Origin: Hymenobacter sp. DG25B
GTDB taxonomy: Bacteria; Bacteroidota; Bacteroidia; Cytophagales; Hymenobacteraceae
Length of the DNA stretch: 64,000 nucleotides
Direction: 5' to 3'
NCBI RefSeq assembly: GCF_000801315.1
Contig: NZ_CP010054.1
Location: forward strand, 62,001-126,000
How positions within the stretch are numbered: the first letter of the stretch is position 1; each line of letters opens with the position of its first letter. Below the pieces are notes generated by a model, which saw only the letters and a program-made list of their open reading frames with translations, was not told where the DNA came from and did not search any database. The translations under genes were made by a program, and so were the position numbers. This document shows, one piece after another, positions 14,850 to 23,902 of this stretch.

Positions 14850-16571
14850 TTAGACCTCCTGCTTCAACAGCAAAAACGGCCCCAGCACCAGGGCATCCAG
14901 GCCGGAGCGGAAGTAGCAATCCAGCGCATCTGCAGGCGACTCCACCAGCGGCATGCCATTCAGATTGAAGGAAGTGTTCAACAGCACCGGCACGCCGCTG
15001 AGCTGCCCAAAGGCCAGCAGCAGCTGGTGAAACAACGGGTTGGTAGTGGGGCACACCGTCTGGAGCCGGCCGGTGCCGTCATCGTGCGTGACGGCGGGCA
15101 GCTGCTCCCGGGCCTCGGGCCGCAGAGGGAACACCTTTTCCATGAAGTAGGACGTCTCGCCGGGCAACAGGTCGAAGTAGTCCTGCTGATGGGCTTCGGG
15201 CACGGCCGGGGCAAAGGGCCGGAAGCCTTCCCGGTACTTGATGCTGGCATTTACCTGCTCTTTCATAGCGGCCAGCGTGGGGTTGGCCAGAATGCTGCGG
15301 TGGCCCAGGGCCCGTTGCCCCAGCTCCGAAGCCCCCTGAAACCAGCCTACTACTTTCCCGGCCTGCAGCAGCGCGGCCGTTTCCGTCACGATATCCATCG
15401 GGCGCTGGTAACGCAGCTTGCGGCGCTCCAGCTCCATTTCAATTTCCACCTCCGGGTACTCCCGGCCAAAGAAATTATGGCGGGCGGGTTCCTGTATTTT
15501 CTTTTCGCCCAGCACAAAATGCCGGCCGTAGAGGGCACTGCCCACGCTGATACCGGTATCATCGGGCGTGCCGCCGATGAAGATTTCGTGGTAGGGCGTG
15601 TGGTGCCGGAGCTTGCCGTTCAGCACGGAGTTCATCAGCACGCCCCCGCCCAGCACCAGCTTCCGCTGGCCGGTTTGCCGGTGCAGGTTGTTGAGCAGCT
15701 CAAACACCACCTGCTCCGTAATGTGCTGCACGGCTGCCACAATATCATACTCCCGCTGCGTAGGCGCGGCCCCAGGGGCCAAGGGCGGGCCCAGCAGCTC
15801 TACCAGCTTGGGGGAGTAGTAGTGCGGCGTGAAAAACAGGAAAAACTCAAAGTAGCGCAGGTCCAGCTCGTAGTGCAGCCCCTGCACCTGAATGAGCGGG
15901 CGCAGCCGCTCGTAGTAGGTGCGCCAGTTGCCGCGGGCGGCCAGGGCCATAATTTTCCACTCGTCGCTGTTGGGGCGGAAGCCAAGGAAATCGGTGAAGG
16001 CGGCGTAGAACAGGCCCAGCGAGTGGGGCGTGCGGTTGGCGGCCAGCTCCTCAAAACCGTGCGCGGAGGCTGTGCCCAGCAGGCCAGTGGTTGTCTCGCC
16101 AAAACCATCGGCCACAAACACATCCGCCTCCGCAAACCCGGACGGCAGCAGGGCGTTGGCCATGTGCGCGTGGTGGTGGTTGACGTAATGAATACGGGTT
16201 TGGGTGCCGTGCAAACCGTACAACGTCTGGTCCAGGCTGCCGACGCCGCCCTGCAGGGCCACCAGCTCATTGAGAGCCAGCTGGGCCAGCTTGCCCCGGT
16301 TCTGGAAGGCATCGGCAGTGGTTTGGTCGGGGCGCGTGAGGTAGGGCGCGGGGTTCCAGCCCACAAAAACGTCGGTAATATCTTTTACTCCAATGCCGGC
16401 CGCCGCACAGCAATAGCGGATGGCCTGCCGCGGAAACGACTTATCCTGCTTGATGCGCGTGAGCCGCTCCTCGGCAATGGCTACCTGCACCCGGCCATCG
16501 GGCCCCAGCAGGCAGGCGGAGGAATGAAAGCCACTGCAGTTTATTCCCAGAATCCGGTGCGGCATCAGCAA
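14850..16571 (-). CDS. Carbamoyltransferase of the NodU/CmcH/TobZ family
   Basis: The 573-residue protein opens RILGINCSGFHSSACLLG, the ASKHA-fold N terminus of O-carbamoyltransferases. It carries the metal-binding stretch YVNHHHAHMANALLPSGF and continues to the YrdC-like C-terminal half with LGGGVLMNSVLNGKL, GRALGHRSILANP-like SELGQRALGHRSILANP, and LNTSFNLNGMPLVESPADAL. Family members make carbamoyl adenylate from carbamoyl phosphate and ATP and transfer the carbamoyl group to a hydroxyl, often on antibiotics, nodulation factors or glycans. The first ATG is at 16571 and an alternative at 16565 (MPHRIL); both are close. No glycosyltransferase or biosynthetic cluster lies alongside, so the acceptor is unknown. 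A -7-like element (TACTTTCG, minus) lies about 30 nt upstream. Confidence 0.9.
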   Translation of the reverse strand: MLMPHRILGINCSGFHSSACLLGPDGRVQVAIAEERLTRIKQDKSFPRQAIRYCCAAAGIGVKDITDVFVGWNPAPYLTRPDQTTADAFQNRGKLAQLALNELVALQGGVGSLDQTLYGLHGTQTRIHYVNHHHAHMANALLPSGFAEADVFVADGFGETTTGLLGTASAHGFEELAANRTPHSLGLFYAAFTDFLGFRPNSDEWKIMALAARGNWRTYYERLRPLIQVQGLHYELDLRYFEFFLFFTPHYYSPKLVELLGPPLAPGAAPTQREYDIVAAVQHITEQVVFELLNNLHRQTGQRKLVLGGGVLMNSVLNGKLRHHTPYHEIFIGGTPDDTGISVGSALYGRHFVLGEKKIQEPARHNFFGREYPEVEIEMELERRKLRYQRPMDIVTETAALLQAGKVVGWFQGASELGQRALGHRSILANPTLAAMKEQVNASIKYREGFRPFAPAVPEAHQQDYFDLLPGETSYFMEKVFPLRPEAREQLPAVTHDDGTGRLQTVCPTTNPLFHQLLLAFGQLSGVPVLLNTSFNLNGMPLVESPADALDCYFRSGLDALVLGPFLLLKQEV

Positions 16572-16638
16572 AAAATATAAATCAAAAGGAAGGCTACTTC
16601 GGTCCCGAAAGTACGCAGTCTACCAGGTACCGACATAA

Positions 16639-16675
16639 AAAAGCGTCTGCCCCTACAGTAGAGGCAGACGCTTTT
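16639..16675. terminator. Terminator downstream of sucB
   Basis: AAAAGCGTCTGCC and GGCAGACGCTTTT form a perfect 13-bp stem with an 11-nt loop, 24 bp past the sucB stop on the minus strand and ending in T4. Confidence 0.8.
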
Positions 16676-16698
16676 ACGATTTACGAGCAACTGAGGGC

Positions 16699-18381
16699 TT
16701 ATACGCCCAGCAGCAGGCGGGTCGGATCTTCCAGCAGCTCCTTCACGCGCACCAGGAACGATACCGACTCGCGGCCGTCGATGATGCGGTGGTCGTAGCT
16801 CAAAGCCAGATACATCATGGGGCGAATCACCACCTGACCGTTTTCGGCAATGGGGCGCTGCACAATGTTGTGCATACCCAGAATAGCCGACTGCGGGGCG
16901 TTGATGATAGGCGTGCTCATCATGGAGCCGAACACCCCACCGTTGGTGATGGTGAACGTGCCACCCGTCATTTGCTCAATGGTGAGCTTGTTGTCGCGGG
17001 CCAGGCCAGCGAGGCGCTGAATTTCTTTCTCGATACCATCAAACGACAGCTCCTCGGCGTTGCGGATAACCGGCACCACCAGGCCTTTGGGGGCCGATAC
17101 AGCAATGCTGATGTCACAGAAGTCGTTGTACACGATGTCGGTGCCATCAATCTGGGCATTCACGGCGGGCCACTCTTTCAGGGCCACGCACACGGCCTTG
17201 GTGAAGAACGACATGAAGCCGAGGCCCACGTTGTGCTTCTCCTTAAACTTGTCCTTGAACTTGTTGCGCAGGTCCATGATAGGCTGCATGTTCACCTCGT
17301 TGAAGGTGGTGAGCATGGCCGTTTCATTTTTCACCGTTACCAGGCGGCGGGCCACCGTTTTACGCAGGTTGCTCATCCGCTCGCGGCGCTGCACCCGGTT
17401 GCCAGTTGCCGGTTGCGAGTTGCCAGAGGCAGCGGGCGCAGTTGTGGCGGGTGCCACGGGGGCAGCAACGGGTGCCGGAGCAGCCGGACGGGCCTGGGCG
17501 TTCTGGGCATCTTCCTTCGTTATGCGACCATCCCGACCGGACCCCTGCACATCGGCGGGGCTAATGCCTTTCTCACCAAGGATTTTACCAGCAGCCGGCG
17601 AGGGCGTGCCCGTAGCGTAGCTGGTAGTGGCAGGAGCTGCCGCAGCTGCCGCAGCTGGCGCAGCCTGAGTAGATGCAGGCGCAGCGGCCGGAGCTGAAAC
17701 GGCCGCCGGAGCGCCGCTACCACCTTCAATGCGGGCAATAGTAGCCCCGATTCCGATGGTTTCGCCTTCCTTCGCGCCATGGCGCAGAATGCCGCTGCCT
17801 TCGGCGGGCAGCTCAAACGTGGCCTTATCCGATTCCAGCTCGGCAATAATTTCGTCGCGCTGTACCTGGGCACCGTCTTCCTTCAGCCACTTGGCCACCG
17901 TTACTTCCGTGATGGATTCGCCCACGGCCGGAATCTTCATTTCTACCGTAGCGCCCCCGCCGGTGCTGGCCGGTGCTGCGGCTGCCGTAGGCGTGTTGGC
18001 GGAACCCGCCTGTGAGCCACCGTAGCCGCTTTGGTTGCTGGCCTGGGGGTTTTCCTCGCCTTTGCTTACGGGGTCAGCCGCGGGCTGCGCCGGGGCACTG
18101 GCCGCTGGCGCCTGGGCCGCAGCGGGGGCCGCCGTAGGCGCGGCACCATCCCCGTTGATATCCGCAATAACAGTTCCGATGCCAATGGTTTCGCCTTCGG
18201 CCACGCGGATTTTCAGCACGCCATCGGTTTCGGCAGGCAGCTCAAACGTGGCTTTGTCTGACTCCAGCTCGGCAATGACTTCGTCGCGCTTCACGGCCTC
18301 GCCGTCTTTCTTGAGCCACTTGGCAATGGTAACCTCGGTGATAGACTCGCCGACAGCGGGGATTTTAATTTCCAGACCCAT
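16699..18381 (-). CDS. sucB: Dihydrolipoyllysine succinyltransferase, E2 of 2-oxoglutarate dehydrogenase, with two lipoyl domains
   Basis: The preferred start is ATG 18381 ([20 protein letters not shown]), giving 560 residues. The in-frame ATG at 18429 falls in a repeat and is rejected. Two lipoyl domains (about residues 1-78 and 148-225) each carry [14 protein letters not shown] with the lipoylated Lys. A peripheral-subunit-binding domain follows ([20 protein letters not shown]), then the catalytic domain ending in [15 protein letters not shown] with the active-site His and Asp. Ala/Pro linkers join the domains. One linker ([13 protein letters not shown]) is encoded by a dispersed DNA repeat (17396-17430). 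It transfers succinyl groups to CoA in the TCA cycle; sucA lies 125 bp upstream on the same strand. Confidence 0.95.
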   Translation of the reverse strand: MGLEIKIPAVGESITEVTIAKWLKKDGEAVKRDEVIAELESDKATFELPAETDGVLKIRVAEGETIGIGTVIADINGDGAAPTAAPAAAQAPAASAPAQPAADPVSKGEENPQASNQSGYGGSQAGSANTPTAAAAPASTGGGATVEMKIPAVGESITEVTVAKWLKEDGAQVQRDEIIAELESDKATFELPAEGSGILRHGAKEGETIGIGATIARIEGGSGAPAAVSAPAAAPASTQAAPAAAAAAAPATTSYATGTPSPAAGKILGEKGISPADVQGSGRDGRITKEDAQNAQARPAAPAPVAAPVAPATTAPAASGNSQPATGNRVQRRERMSNLRKTVARRLVTVKNETAMLTTFNEVNMQPIMDLRNKFKDKFKEKHNVGLGFMSFFTKAVCVALKEWPAVNAQIDGTDIVYNDFCDISIAVSAPKGLVVPVIRNAEELSFDGIEKEIQRLAGLARDNKLTIEQMTGGTFTITNGGVFGSMMSTPIINAPQSAILGMHNIVQRPIAENGQVVIRPMMYLALSYDHRIIDGRESVSFLVRVKELLEDPTRLLLGV

Positions 18382-18422
18382 AGGGGGAGTGTTGAAGGGT
18401 TTCGGTGGGGTATTTTTGGCGG

Positions 18423-18502
18423 TTGTCATTCCGAGAGAAGCGAGGAGTCCGGGGCACCTCCAAAAGGTAAAATCAGATTTCTCACTTTGGTCGGAATGAC
18501 AA
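18423..18502. repeat. Inverted repeat in the sucA-sucB gap
   Basis: TTGTCATTCCGA (18423-18434) pairs with TCGGAATGACAA (18491-18502). The left arm continues GAGAAGCGAGGAGTC, the familiar TCATTCCGAG...GCGAGGA vocabulary of dispersed intergenic repeats in many bacteria. It may fold in the sucAB mRNA and affect relative expression. Confidence 0.65.
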
Positions 18503-18506
18503 AGGA

Positions 18507-21353
18507 CTAGTCCTGCTTCTTGGCTACTTCGGCGGTGGCTTTGATGTTTTCGGCTTCTACTTCCGCCGTGGAAACACCGAAGGCACGGGCCACCAGCTCT
18601 TTCTGCTCTTTCACGTGCACCTTGTTGTAGCCGGTAGCCGGCGACGCGGAGGGCTTACGCGAAATCACATCTTCCAGCTCGCGACGCATAAAGCGGAGCA
18701 GGTAGTTCCAGTAGCCCATGTTCTCGGGCTCTTCCTGAACCCAGTACACCTTAGCTTTGGGGTACTTGGCCAGCTCTACGGCCAGCTGCTTTTTGGGGAA
18801 GGGGTGCAGCTGCTCCAGGCGCACAATGGCCACGTCAGTCCGTTTCGACTGCTGCTGCTCGTCCAGCAGATCAAAGTAGACTTTGCCCGAGCACAGCAGC
18901 ACGCGCTTCACTTTCTTGTCCTCGGCGTACACGTCGCCCAGCACTTCGCGGAAGGTGCCGGAGGTGAACTCCTCCACCGGCGACACGCACAGCGGGTGGC
19001 GCAGCATGGATTTGGGCGACATGACCACCAGCGGCTTGCGGAACTCCCAGGTCAGCTGACGACGCAGGGCGTGGAAGAAGTTGGCCGGCGTGGTCATGTT
19101 GGCTACCACAATGTTGTTCTCGGCGGCCAGCTGCAGGAAACGCTCGGGGCGGGCGTTGGAGTGCTCCGGTCCCTGGCCTTCGTAGCCGTGGGGTAGCAGC
19201 ATCACCAAACCGTTCATGCGCTGCCACTTGCTTTCTGAGGACACGATGAACTGGTCAATCATGGTCTGGGCACCGTTGGCGAAGTCGCCGAACTGGGCTT
19301 CCCAGATAACCAGCGCCGTGGGATTAGCCATGGCATAGCCAAATTCAAAGCCCAGCACCGCGTACTCGCTCAGCAGCGAGTTGTAGATGCGCAGCTGCTC
19401 CTGACCTGCTACAATGTGATTGAGCGAGTTGTACGGGGCCGAGGTTTCGGCATCGTGCAGTACGGCGTGGCGGTGCGAGAACGTGCCGCGCTGCACATCC
19501 TGGCCGCTCAGGCGCACAATGTGATTCTCGGCCAGCAACGAGCCGTAGGCCAGCAACTCGCCGGCGGCCCAGTTCAGCACGCGCGTGTCGAAGAACATCT
19601 TCTTGCGCTCCTCCATCAGCTTATCAATCTGCTTGAGGGGGCGGAATCCTTCAGGCAGTCTTGTCAGGGCCTTGCCCACCTGCAGTACTACTTCTTCGCT
19701 GATGCCGGTTTGCGGCGACTGCTCAAAGTCCTCAGGCTTGCTGCGGCGCAGGCTGCGCCACTCGTTTTCGAGGGCCTGATAGTTATAAGGCAGCGGCTTC
19801 TGCTTCACCAGGTCCAGGCGGGCCTGCAGGGTGTCGCGGAACTCCTTGTCCATCTGGGCGGCCAGCTGCGCGTCTACGTCGCCGCGCTGCACCAGCATGG
19901 CGTTGTACACCTCACGCGGGTTCTGGTGCTTGCTGATGAGGTTGTAGAGCGTAGGCTGGGTGAACTTGGGCTCATCCGACTCGTTGTGGCCGTGGCGGCG
20001 GTAGCACACCATATCAATAAAGATATCGGCGTGGAACTGCTGGCGGTACTCAGTAGCCAGCTGCACGGCAAACACCACGGCTTCGGGGTCGTCACCGTTC
20101 ACGTGCAGCACGGGCGCATCAATAATCTTGGCCAGGTCAGTGCTATAGATAGACGAGCGGGCGTCTTCAAAATCGGTGGTAAAGCCTACCTGGTTGTTGA
20201 TAACGAAGTGTACCGTGCCGCCCGTTTTGTAGCCTTCCAGCTGCGACATCTGCGTTACCTCGTAGCCAATGCCCTGACCGGCCACGGCGGCGTCGCCGTG
20301 AATCAGGATGGGCAGTACTTTATCGTAGTTGTTGGCGTAGCCGTGGTCCAGCTTGGCGCGCACGAAGCCTTCCACCACGGGGTTCACCGCTTCCAGGTGA
20401 CTGGGGTTGGGCGCCAGCTTCAGGTTCACGGTGCGGCCACCGGCATCTACCTGGCTGCTGTAGCCCATGTGGTACTTCACGTCGCCGTCGCCCATGGTCA
20501 AATCCGGCACGGCCGTTCCCTCGAATTCCGAGAAGATCTGCTCGTAGGTTTTGCCCATGATGTTGGCCAGCACGTTCAGACGGCCGCGGTGGGCCATGCC
20601 AATCATCACTTCCTCTACGCCCAGCTCTGCGCCCTTCCGGATGATGGCATCCAGCGCGGGAATGGTGGTTTCACCGCCTTCCAGCGAGAAGCGCTTCTGA
20701 CCCAGAAACTTGGTATGCAGGAAGTTCTCGAATACAACGGCCTCGTTTAGCTTGCTCAGGATGCGCTTTTTGTACTCGATGCCAGGGTTAAAGCTCAGCG
20801 AGTCCTTTTCTACTTTCTCGCGGAACCAGTCGAGCACCTGCGGGTCGCGGATGTACATATACTCGAAGCCGATGGTCCGGGTATAAATCTTATCCAGCGC
20901 CGCCACAATGTCGCGCAGCTTGGCGTTCGGGCCCAGGCCCAGTACTTCGCCGTTCTTAAAAGTAGTGTCGAGGTCGGCTTCGCTCAGGCCAAAGTCTGAA
21001 ATGCTGAGGCGGGCTTTGCGGTCTTTCCGCTCGCGCACCGGGTTGGTGCGGGCCACCAGGTGGCCGCGGCTGCGGTAGGCATGAATCAGGTTGCGAACCT
21101 GGGTTTCCTTGTCGGCCGAAACCTTATCAACGGCACGAATTTCGCCGGCCTGGTTGGTGCTGGCCGAGGTCGTTAAAACGCCTTCGCCATCGGCCTGCGG
21201 CATACCGCCTTCGGGGTATTGCTGCGAGAAGTCGAAACCTTCAAAAAACTTGCGCCAGCCAAAATCCACCGACTCGGGGTCGTTCTTATAGGACTGGTAC
21301 AGTTGGTCAATATATTCGCCGTGGGCGTTGGCGATGTAAGAGTAAGCGTCCAT
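18507..21353 (-). CDS. sucA: 2-oxoglutarate dehydrogenase E1 component
   Basis: The preferred start is ATG 21353 ([20 protein letters not shown]), giving 948 residues. The ORF extends 18 codons further without support. Recognisable blocks are the N-terminal motif [38 protein letters not shown], the thiamine-diphosphate region [34 protein letters not shown], and the C-terminal transketolase-like part [18 protein letters not shown]...[20 protein letters not shown]. It decarboxylates 2-oxoglutarate and reductively succinylates the E2 lipoyl group. It heads an apparent sucA-sucB operon; the E3 gene is not in the window. A TACCTTTA element (minus strand) about 25 nt upstream is a plausible -7 box. 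Confidence 0.96.
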   Translation of the reverse strand: MDAYSYIANAHGEYIDQLYQSYKNDPESVDFGWRKFFEGFDFSQQYPEGGMPQADGEGVLTTSASTNQAGEIRAVDKVSADKETQVRNLIHAYRSRGHLVARTNPVRERKDRKARLSISDFGLSEADLDTTFKNGEVLGLGPNAKLRDIVAALDKIYTRTIGFEYMYIRDPQVLDWFREKVEKDSLSFNPGIEYKKRILSKLNEAVVFENFLHTKFLGQKRFSLEGGETTIPALDAIIRKGAELGVEEVMIGMAHRGRLNVLANIMGKTYEQIFSEFEGTAVPDLTMGDGDVKYHMGYSSQVDAGGRTVNLKLAPNPSHLEAVNPVVEGFVRAKLDHGYANNYDKVLPILIHGDAAVAGQGIGYEVTQMSQLEGYKTGGTVHFVINNQVGFTTDFEDARSSIYSTDLAKIIDAPVLHVNGDDPEAVVFAVQLATEYRQQFHADIFIDMVCYRRHGHNESDEPKFTQPTLYNLISKHQNPREVYNAMLVQRGDVDAQLAAQMDKEFRDTLQARLDLVKQKPLPYNYQALENEWRSLRRSKPEDFEQSPQTGISEEVVLQVGKALTRLPEGFRPLKQIDKLMEERKKMFFDTRVLNWAAGELLAYGSLLAENHIVRLSGQDVQRGTFSHRHAVLHDAETSAPYNSLNHIVAGQEQLRIYNSLLSEYAVLGFEFGYAMANPTALVIWEAQFGDFANGAQTMIDQFIVSSESKWQRMNGLVMLLPHGYEGQGPEHSNARPERFLQLAAENNIVVANMTTPANFFHALRRQLTWEFRKPLVVMSPKSMLRHPLCVSPVEEFTSGTFREVLGDVYAEDKKVKRVLLCSGKVYFDLLDEQQQSKRTDVAIVRLEQLHPFPKKQLAVELAKYPKAKVYWVQEEPENMGYWNYLLRFMRRELEDVISRKPSASPATGYNKVHVKEQKELVARAFGVSTAEVEAENIKATAEVAKKQD

Positions 21354-21703
21354 GCGGTAGGAGCTGGTGTGACGGCGGTAAAGGTAAAGGCGAATAGCAG
21401 AAAGCAAAAACTGATATTCGCATATTCAAATAAACCTGTTAATCAAACTAATGATTTTCAGGAAGCCGAGTTACTTTATGTTGGATTCGGCAATCTATCG
21501 AAAGCAGGAAGAATTTCATGCAGCAGGAATGTCCTATCAAGCTTGTTGGAGCAGCTCGCGTGAGGTCATTGTGGGAAGTTGTTAAATAGGAACGTCATGC
21601 TGAGCGGCTCTAATGGAATGGCGTTCTGTTTAAAAGTTCTAATAGTTAGAACAACGACCTCACGCGAGCTGCCTCGACAAGCTTGATAGGACATTCCTGC
21701 TGC
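21354..21703. other. Gene-free region upstream of sucA, mostly an inverted-repeat element
   Basis: The first part (21354-21420) should hold the sucA promoter: minus-strand TTTACCTTTACC at about 21376-21387. The stretch 21420-21519 is AT-rich without recognisable features. From 21520 to 21703 lies the inverted repeat annotated separately. Confidence 0.6.
21520..21703. repeat. 184-bp inverted-repeat element ending exactly at a stop codon
   Basis: Left arm 21520-21567 and right arm 21656-21703 are 48-bp reverse complements with about three mismatches (GCAGCAGGAATGTCCTATCA... against ...TGATAGGACATTCCTGCTGC). The 88-bp interior contains GAACGTCATGCTGAGCGGC, a dispersed-repeat motif, and a small hairpin GTTCTAATAGTTAGAAC. 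The right end abuts the stop codon of the lipoprotein gene (21704). No open reading frame is present, so a MITE-like or structural repeat is most likely. Confidence 0.75.
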
Positions 21704-22834
21704 TTACTTCCCTTGTGGGCGGAAGCGGTAGATTTCGTACTTACCCCGCTTAGTGGGCTCATACTGCAGCTGGGAAGTAGTGAAATAGATATAGCCGTTG
21801 GCATCCTCAGCAAACGTATCGGCCCACCGGATGCGGGCATCTTTCACTACGTCGGACACTTGGCCGGTGCGGGGGTTGGTTACCCGAATAGCATCCGAGG
21901 TAAGCGCGCCGGACCAGATACGACCATCCCGGGTGCGCCACAGGCCATCGGCGGGGCCGATGGTGGCAACGGTTTGTACGGCAGCATGCAGGCTATCGGT
22001 AGGGGTAGCCCGGCGCAGCAGGCGCGTAGGCACCCGGAAGAGCTTATCCCCAGTGAGCACGGAAAAGTAGAGTGTGTCGCCGCTGCCGGATAGCTCAATA
22101 CCATCGGAATGCACCTGTTTGGTCCACTTTTCTCCATTGAAAGTGAGGTAGGGCAGATTGGGTTTAGTGACGGAATCGGTGGCCAGCTGGCGGTGCACCT
22201 GGCCGGAACCCAGCTCTACCGCCAGCAGCGCGCCGGAGCCGGAATCGGTGAGGTAGGCCACATTGCGGGCCACATCAACCCGCACATCATTCAGGTAGGA
22301 CTGCTTGTTCCAGGTACCGGCCGGAAATTTATAGGTACGCAGGAGCTTGCTGCTGGCAATATCAAAAACGTGCAGGCGGGGGCCGGCGGGGAGCACGCCT
22401 TTAAACTCGGAATTGTTGGGGTCTACCACCCACAGGCGGTTTTTACTATCGGCTACCACGCTTTGCACACACGCAAACTTCTGGTCGGGTGAGGCGCCGG
22501 GCTGCCAGGCATTGCGGGCGGCATCGGGCCAGGGTTTGGTAGTGCCATCGGGCAGCAGTTCGGCTACGGAAACAGGCACATCAGCCGACCAGCGCGGGAA
22601 ATTCACGAAGCGGCGGCCGTTGGGGGCAATGGTGATGCCGGTCCATTGCCGGTTGTTTTGTGCCACCAGCTCCAGTACCACGCTCGGGGAAGTAGTGGCA
22701 GGAGTAGAAATGGCAGTGCTATCGGTGGGGGCCTGGGCGGTGCTGCCGGCTTCCTGGGAGCCCGACTGACAACCGGCCAGCAGCATGCCCAGCATGGTGG
22801 AAGCAGTCAGGGAAGTAAGAAAGAAGTGCTTCAT
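21704..22834 (-). CDS. MRJP/yellow-like beta-propeller lipoprotein
   Basis: The likely start is ATG 22834, giving 376 residues that begin MKHFFLTSLTASTMLGMLLA with a lipobox Cys (LAGC, residue 21). The longer ORF to 23044 would read through an apparent structured leader and is rejected. The body is a beta-propeller: WTGITIAPNGRRFVNFPRW, QSVVADSKNRLWVVDPN, SYLNDVRVDVARNVAYLTDS, HSDGIELSGSGDTLYFSVLT, and a C-terminal ADTFAEDANGYIYFTTSQL. This pattern matches the major royal jelly/yellow family, distant relatives of SMP-30 lactonases. Bacterial members are secreted or surface-anchored proteins of unknown activity. The gene is monocistronic. Confidence 0.82.
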   Translation of the reverse strand: MKHFFLTSLTASTMLGMLLAGCQSGSQEAGSTAQAPTDSTAISTPATTSPSVVLELVAQNNRQWTGITIAPNGRRFVNFPRWSADVPVSVAELLPDGTTKPWPDAARNAWQPGASPDQKFACVQSVVADSKNRLWVVDPNNSEFKGVLPAGPRLHVFDIASSKLLRTYKFPAGTWNKQSYLNDVRVDVARNVAYLTDSGSGALLAVELGSGQVHRQLATDSVTKPNLPYLTFNGEKWTKQVHSDGIELSGSGDTLYFSVLTGDKLFRVPTRLLRRATPTDSLHAAVQTVATIGPADGLWRTRDGRIWSGALTSDAIRVTNPRTGQVSDVVKDARIRWADTFAEDANGYIYFTTSQLQYEPTKRGKYEIYRFRPQGK

Positions 22835-23331
22835 CAGAGAATAAAAACGAAAAAATTGCTCCTGAGCCAGGAAAGGAAGCTGGGTGGCGCCTTCATATAA
22901 GATGGCGGAACTAGGCTTTTTCTGAGGTCTTACCCGGGAGGTAGCCGGGCGGTAGTTACCTACGCGCCAAGGAGGCTGGTGTTCGGCAACACCGCACAAA
23001 AACAAAGGATTACCGGCATATGAATCGGTGTAAAATATTGGCACTAAAAAATGATTGAAATTGTATTATATAGTTTAAATCTCGCCTTGGGCATAACAGC
23101 AGCGCCGTGTGGTATAGCATCTTTAGGAAGCTTTTGAAGCTCGATTTTCTTGATAAAACAAAATAATAAATTGATATCAACATAAATTATATAGCTTATA
23201 GGCACCCATCTAAAAAAAAGTGTAACCTTTGCCTCGTTCCATCGGTACGCTCCTTGCCTCAGGCAGGGTTGTCAAATTTGGACGAAGCTTATACTTCCTG
23301 GCTTAAATGGAAGTCCACAAACTCAAACGCC
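22835..23331. other. 497-bp gene-free region with a possible structured 5' leader
   Basis: The half near the lipoprotein gene contains three consecutive small hairpins (22933-22993), annotated separately, behind a possible minus-strand promoter (TTTT, 19 nt, TAATCCTTTG near 23001-23010). The middle (23040-23220) is strikingly AT-rich compared with the rest of the window and shows no reading frame. The right end has an AACCTTTG element (23224-23231) that could serve the 3D-domain gene starting at 23332. Confidence 0.5.
22933..22993 (-). ncRNA. Candidate structured leader RNA of the MRJP-like lipoprotein gene
   Basis: Read on the minus strand, three stem-loops follow one another. GGTGTT-GCCG-AACACC (22978-22993) is first. 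GTAG-GTAA-CTAC with a GNRA tetraloop (22952-22963) is second. CCCGG-CTACCTC-CCGGG (22933-22949) is third. They would lie about 100-160 nt upstream of the ATG at 22834. I could not match this to a named riboswitch class. Confidence 0.3.
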
Positions 23332-23883
23332 ATGTCTATTGCTCTATTTCTGCTAAACCTCATCTTCGCCCCCCAAACTGCTCTGCTCCCCCCTTCGCCG
23401 AACCATTCGGCCACTTTCACCATTGTTGCGCCGCCGGTTATCACTCCCCGCGCGGTAACCCTGCAGCCCGGCAGCTATTCAGCCAACCTGCCCAAGCAAT
23501 TGCCTCATTATACGGTAACGGCTACGGTGTACACCCCCGATGTACGACAGACTGATTCTGAGCCGTTTATCACCGCCGACAACTCGCGCATTCCGCGCAA
23601 CCATTCCAGCAAAACCCGCTGGGTAGCCGTATCCCGAGACCTATTAAAAGGCTGGGGCGGTCCGCTGAAGTACGGCGACCAGGTACGGGTATCGGGTATT
23701 TCCGATGAGCTGGATGGCGTCTATGTTATTCACGACACCATGAACCGCCGCCACCGCCACTGCATTGATGTGTTGGTGAACGAGCGGGAAATTCGCGGCC
23801 GCATGACCCGCGACGACTTCGGTCTGTGGAAAGGCGTACGCATTACCAAGGTTTCGGCTTCCGAAGCCTGGAACGAAGGCTAA
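23332..23883 (+). CDS. Exported 3D-domain (double-psi beta-barrel) protein
   Basis: The preferred start is ATG 23332 (MSIALFLLNLIFAPQTALLP), giving 183 residues with a signal-like hydrophobic N terminus. The conserved domain spans about residues 70-178: VTATVYTPDVRQTD, RWVAVSRDLLKGWGGPLKYG, DQVRVSGISDELDGVYVIHD, and RHCIDVLVNEREIRGRMTRD. This order matches the 3D (three-Asp) domain, a double-psi barrel shared with MltA-type lytic transglycosylases and YabE-like proteins. A cell-wall role is therefore likely, but enzymatic activity is unproven. It is convergent with the next gene. Confidence 0.78.
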   Translation: MSIALFLLNLIFAPQTALLPPSPNHSATFTIVAPPVITPRAVTLQPGSYSANLPKQLPHYTVTATVYTPDVRQTDSEPFITADNSRIPRNHSSKTRWVAVSRDLLKGWGGPLKYGDQVRVSGISDELDGVYVIHDTMNRRHRHCIDVLVNEREIRGRMTRDDFGLWKGVRITKVSASEAWNEG

Positions 23884-23902
23884 GCATTTAACCAATACCT
23901 GT

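Noticed and set aside
22931..22993. c-di-GMP-I (GEMM) riboswitch
   Set aside because: Short GGTAG-like strings resemble GEMM pieces, but the two conserved helices and the tetraloop-receptor arrangement are not present.
21500..23331. Mobile-element insertion carrying the beta-propeller gene
   Set aside because: The inverted repeat lies on one side only, the gene has window-typical composition, and no transposase or direct repeat is seen.
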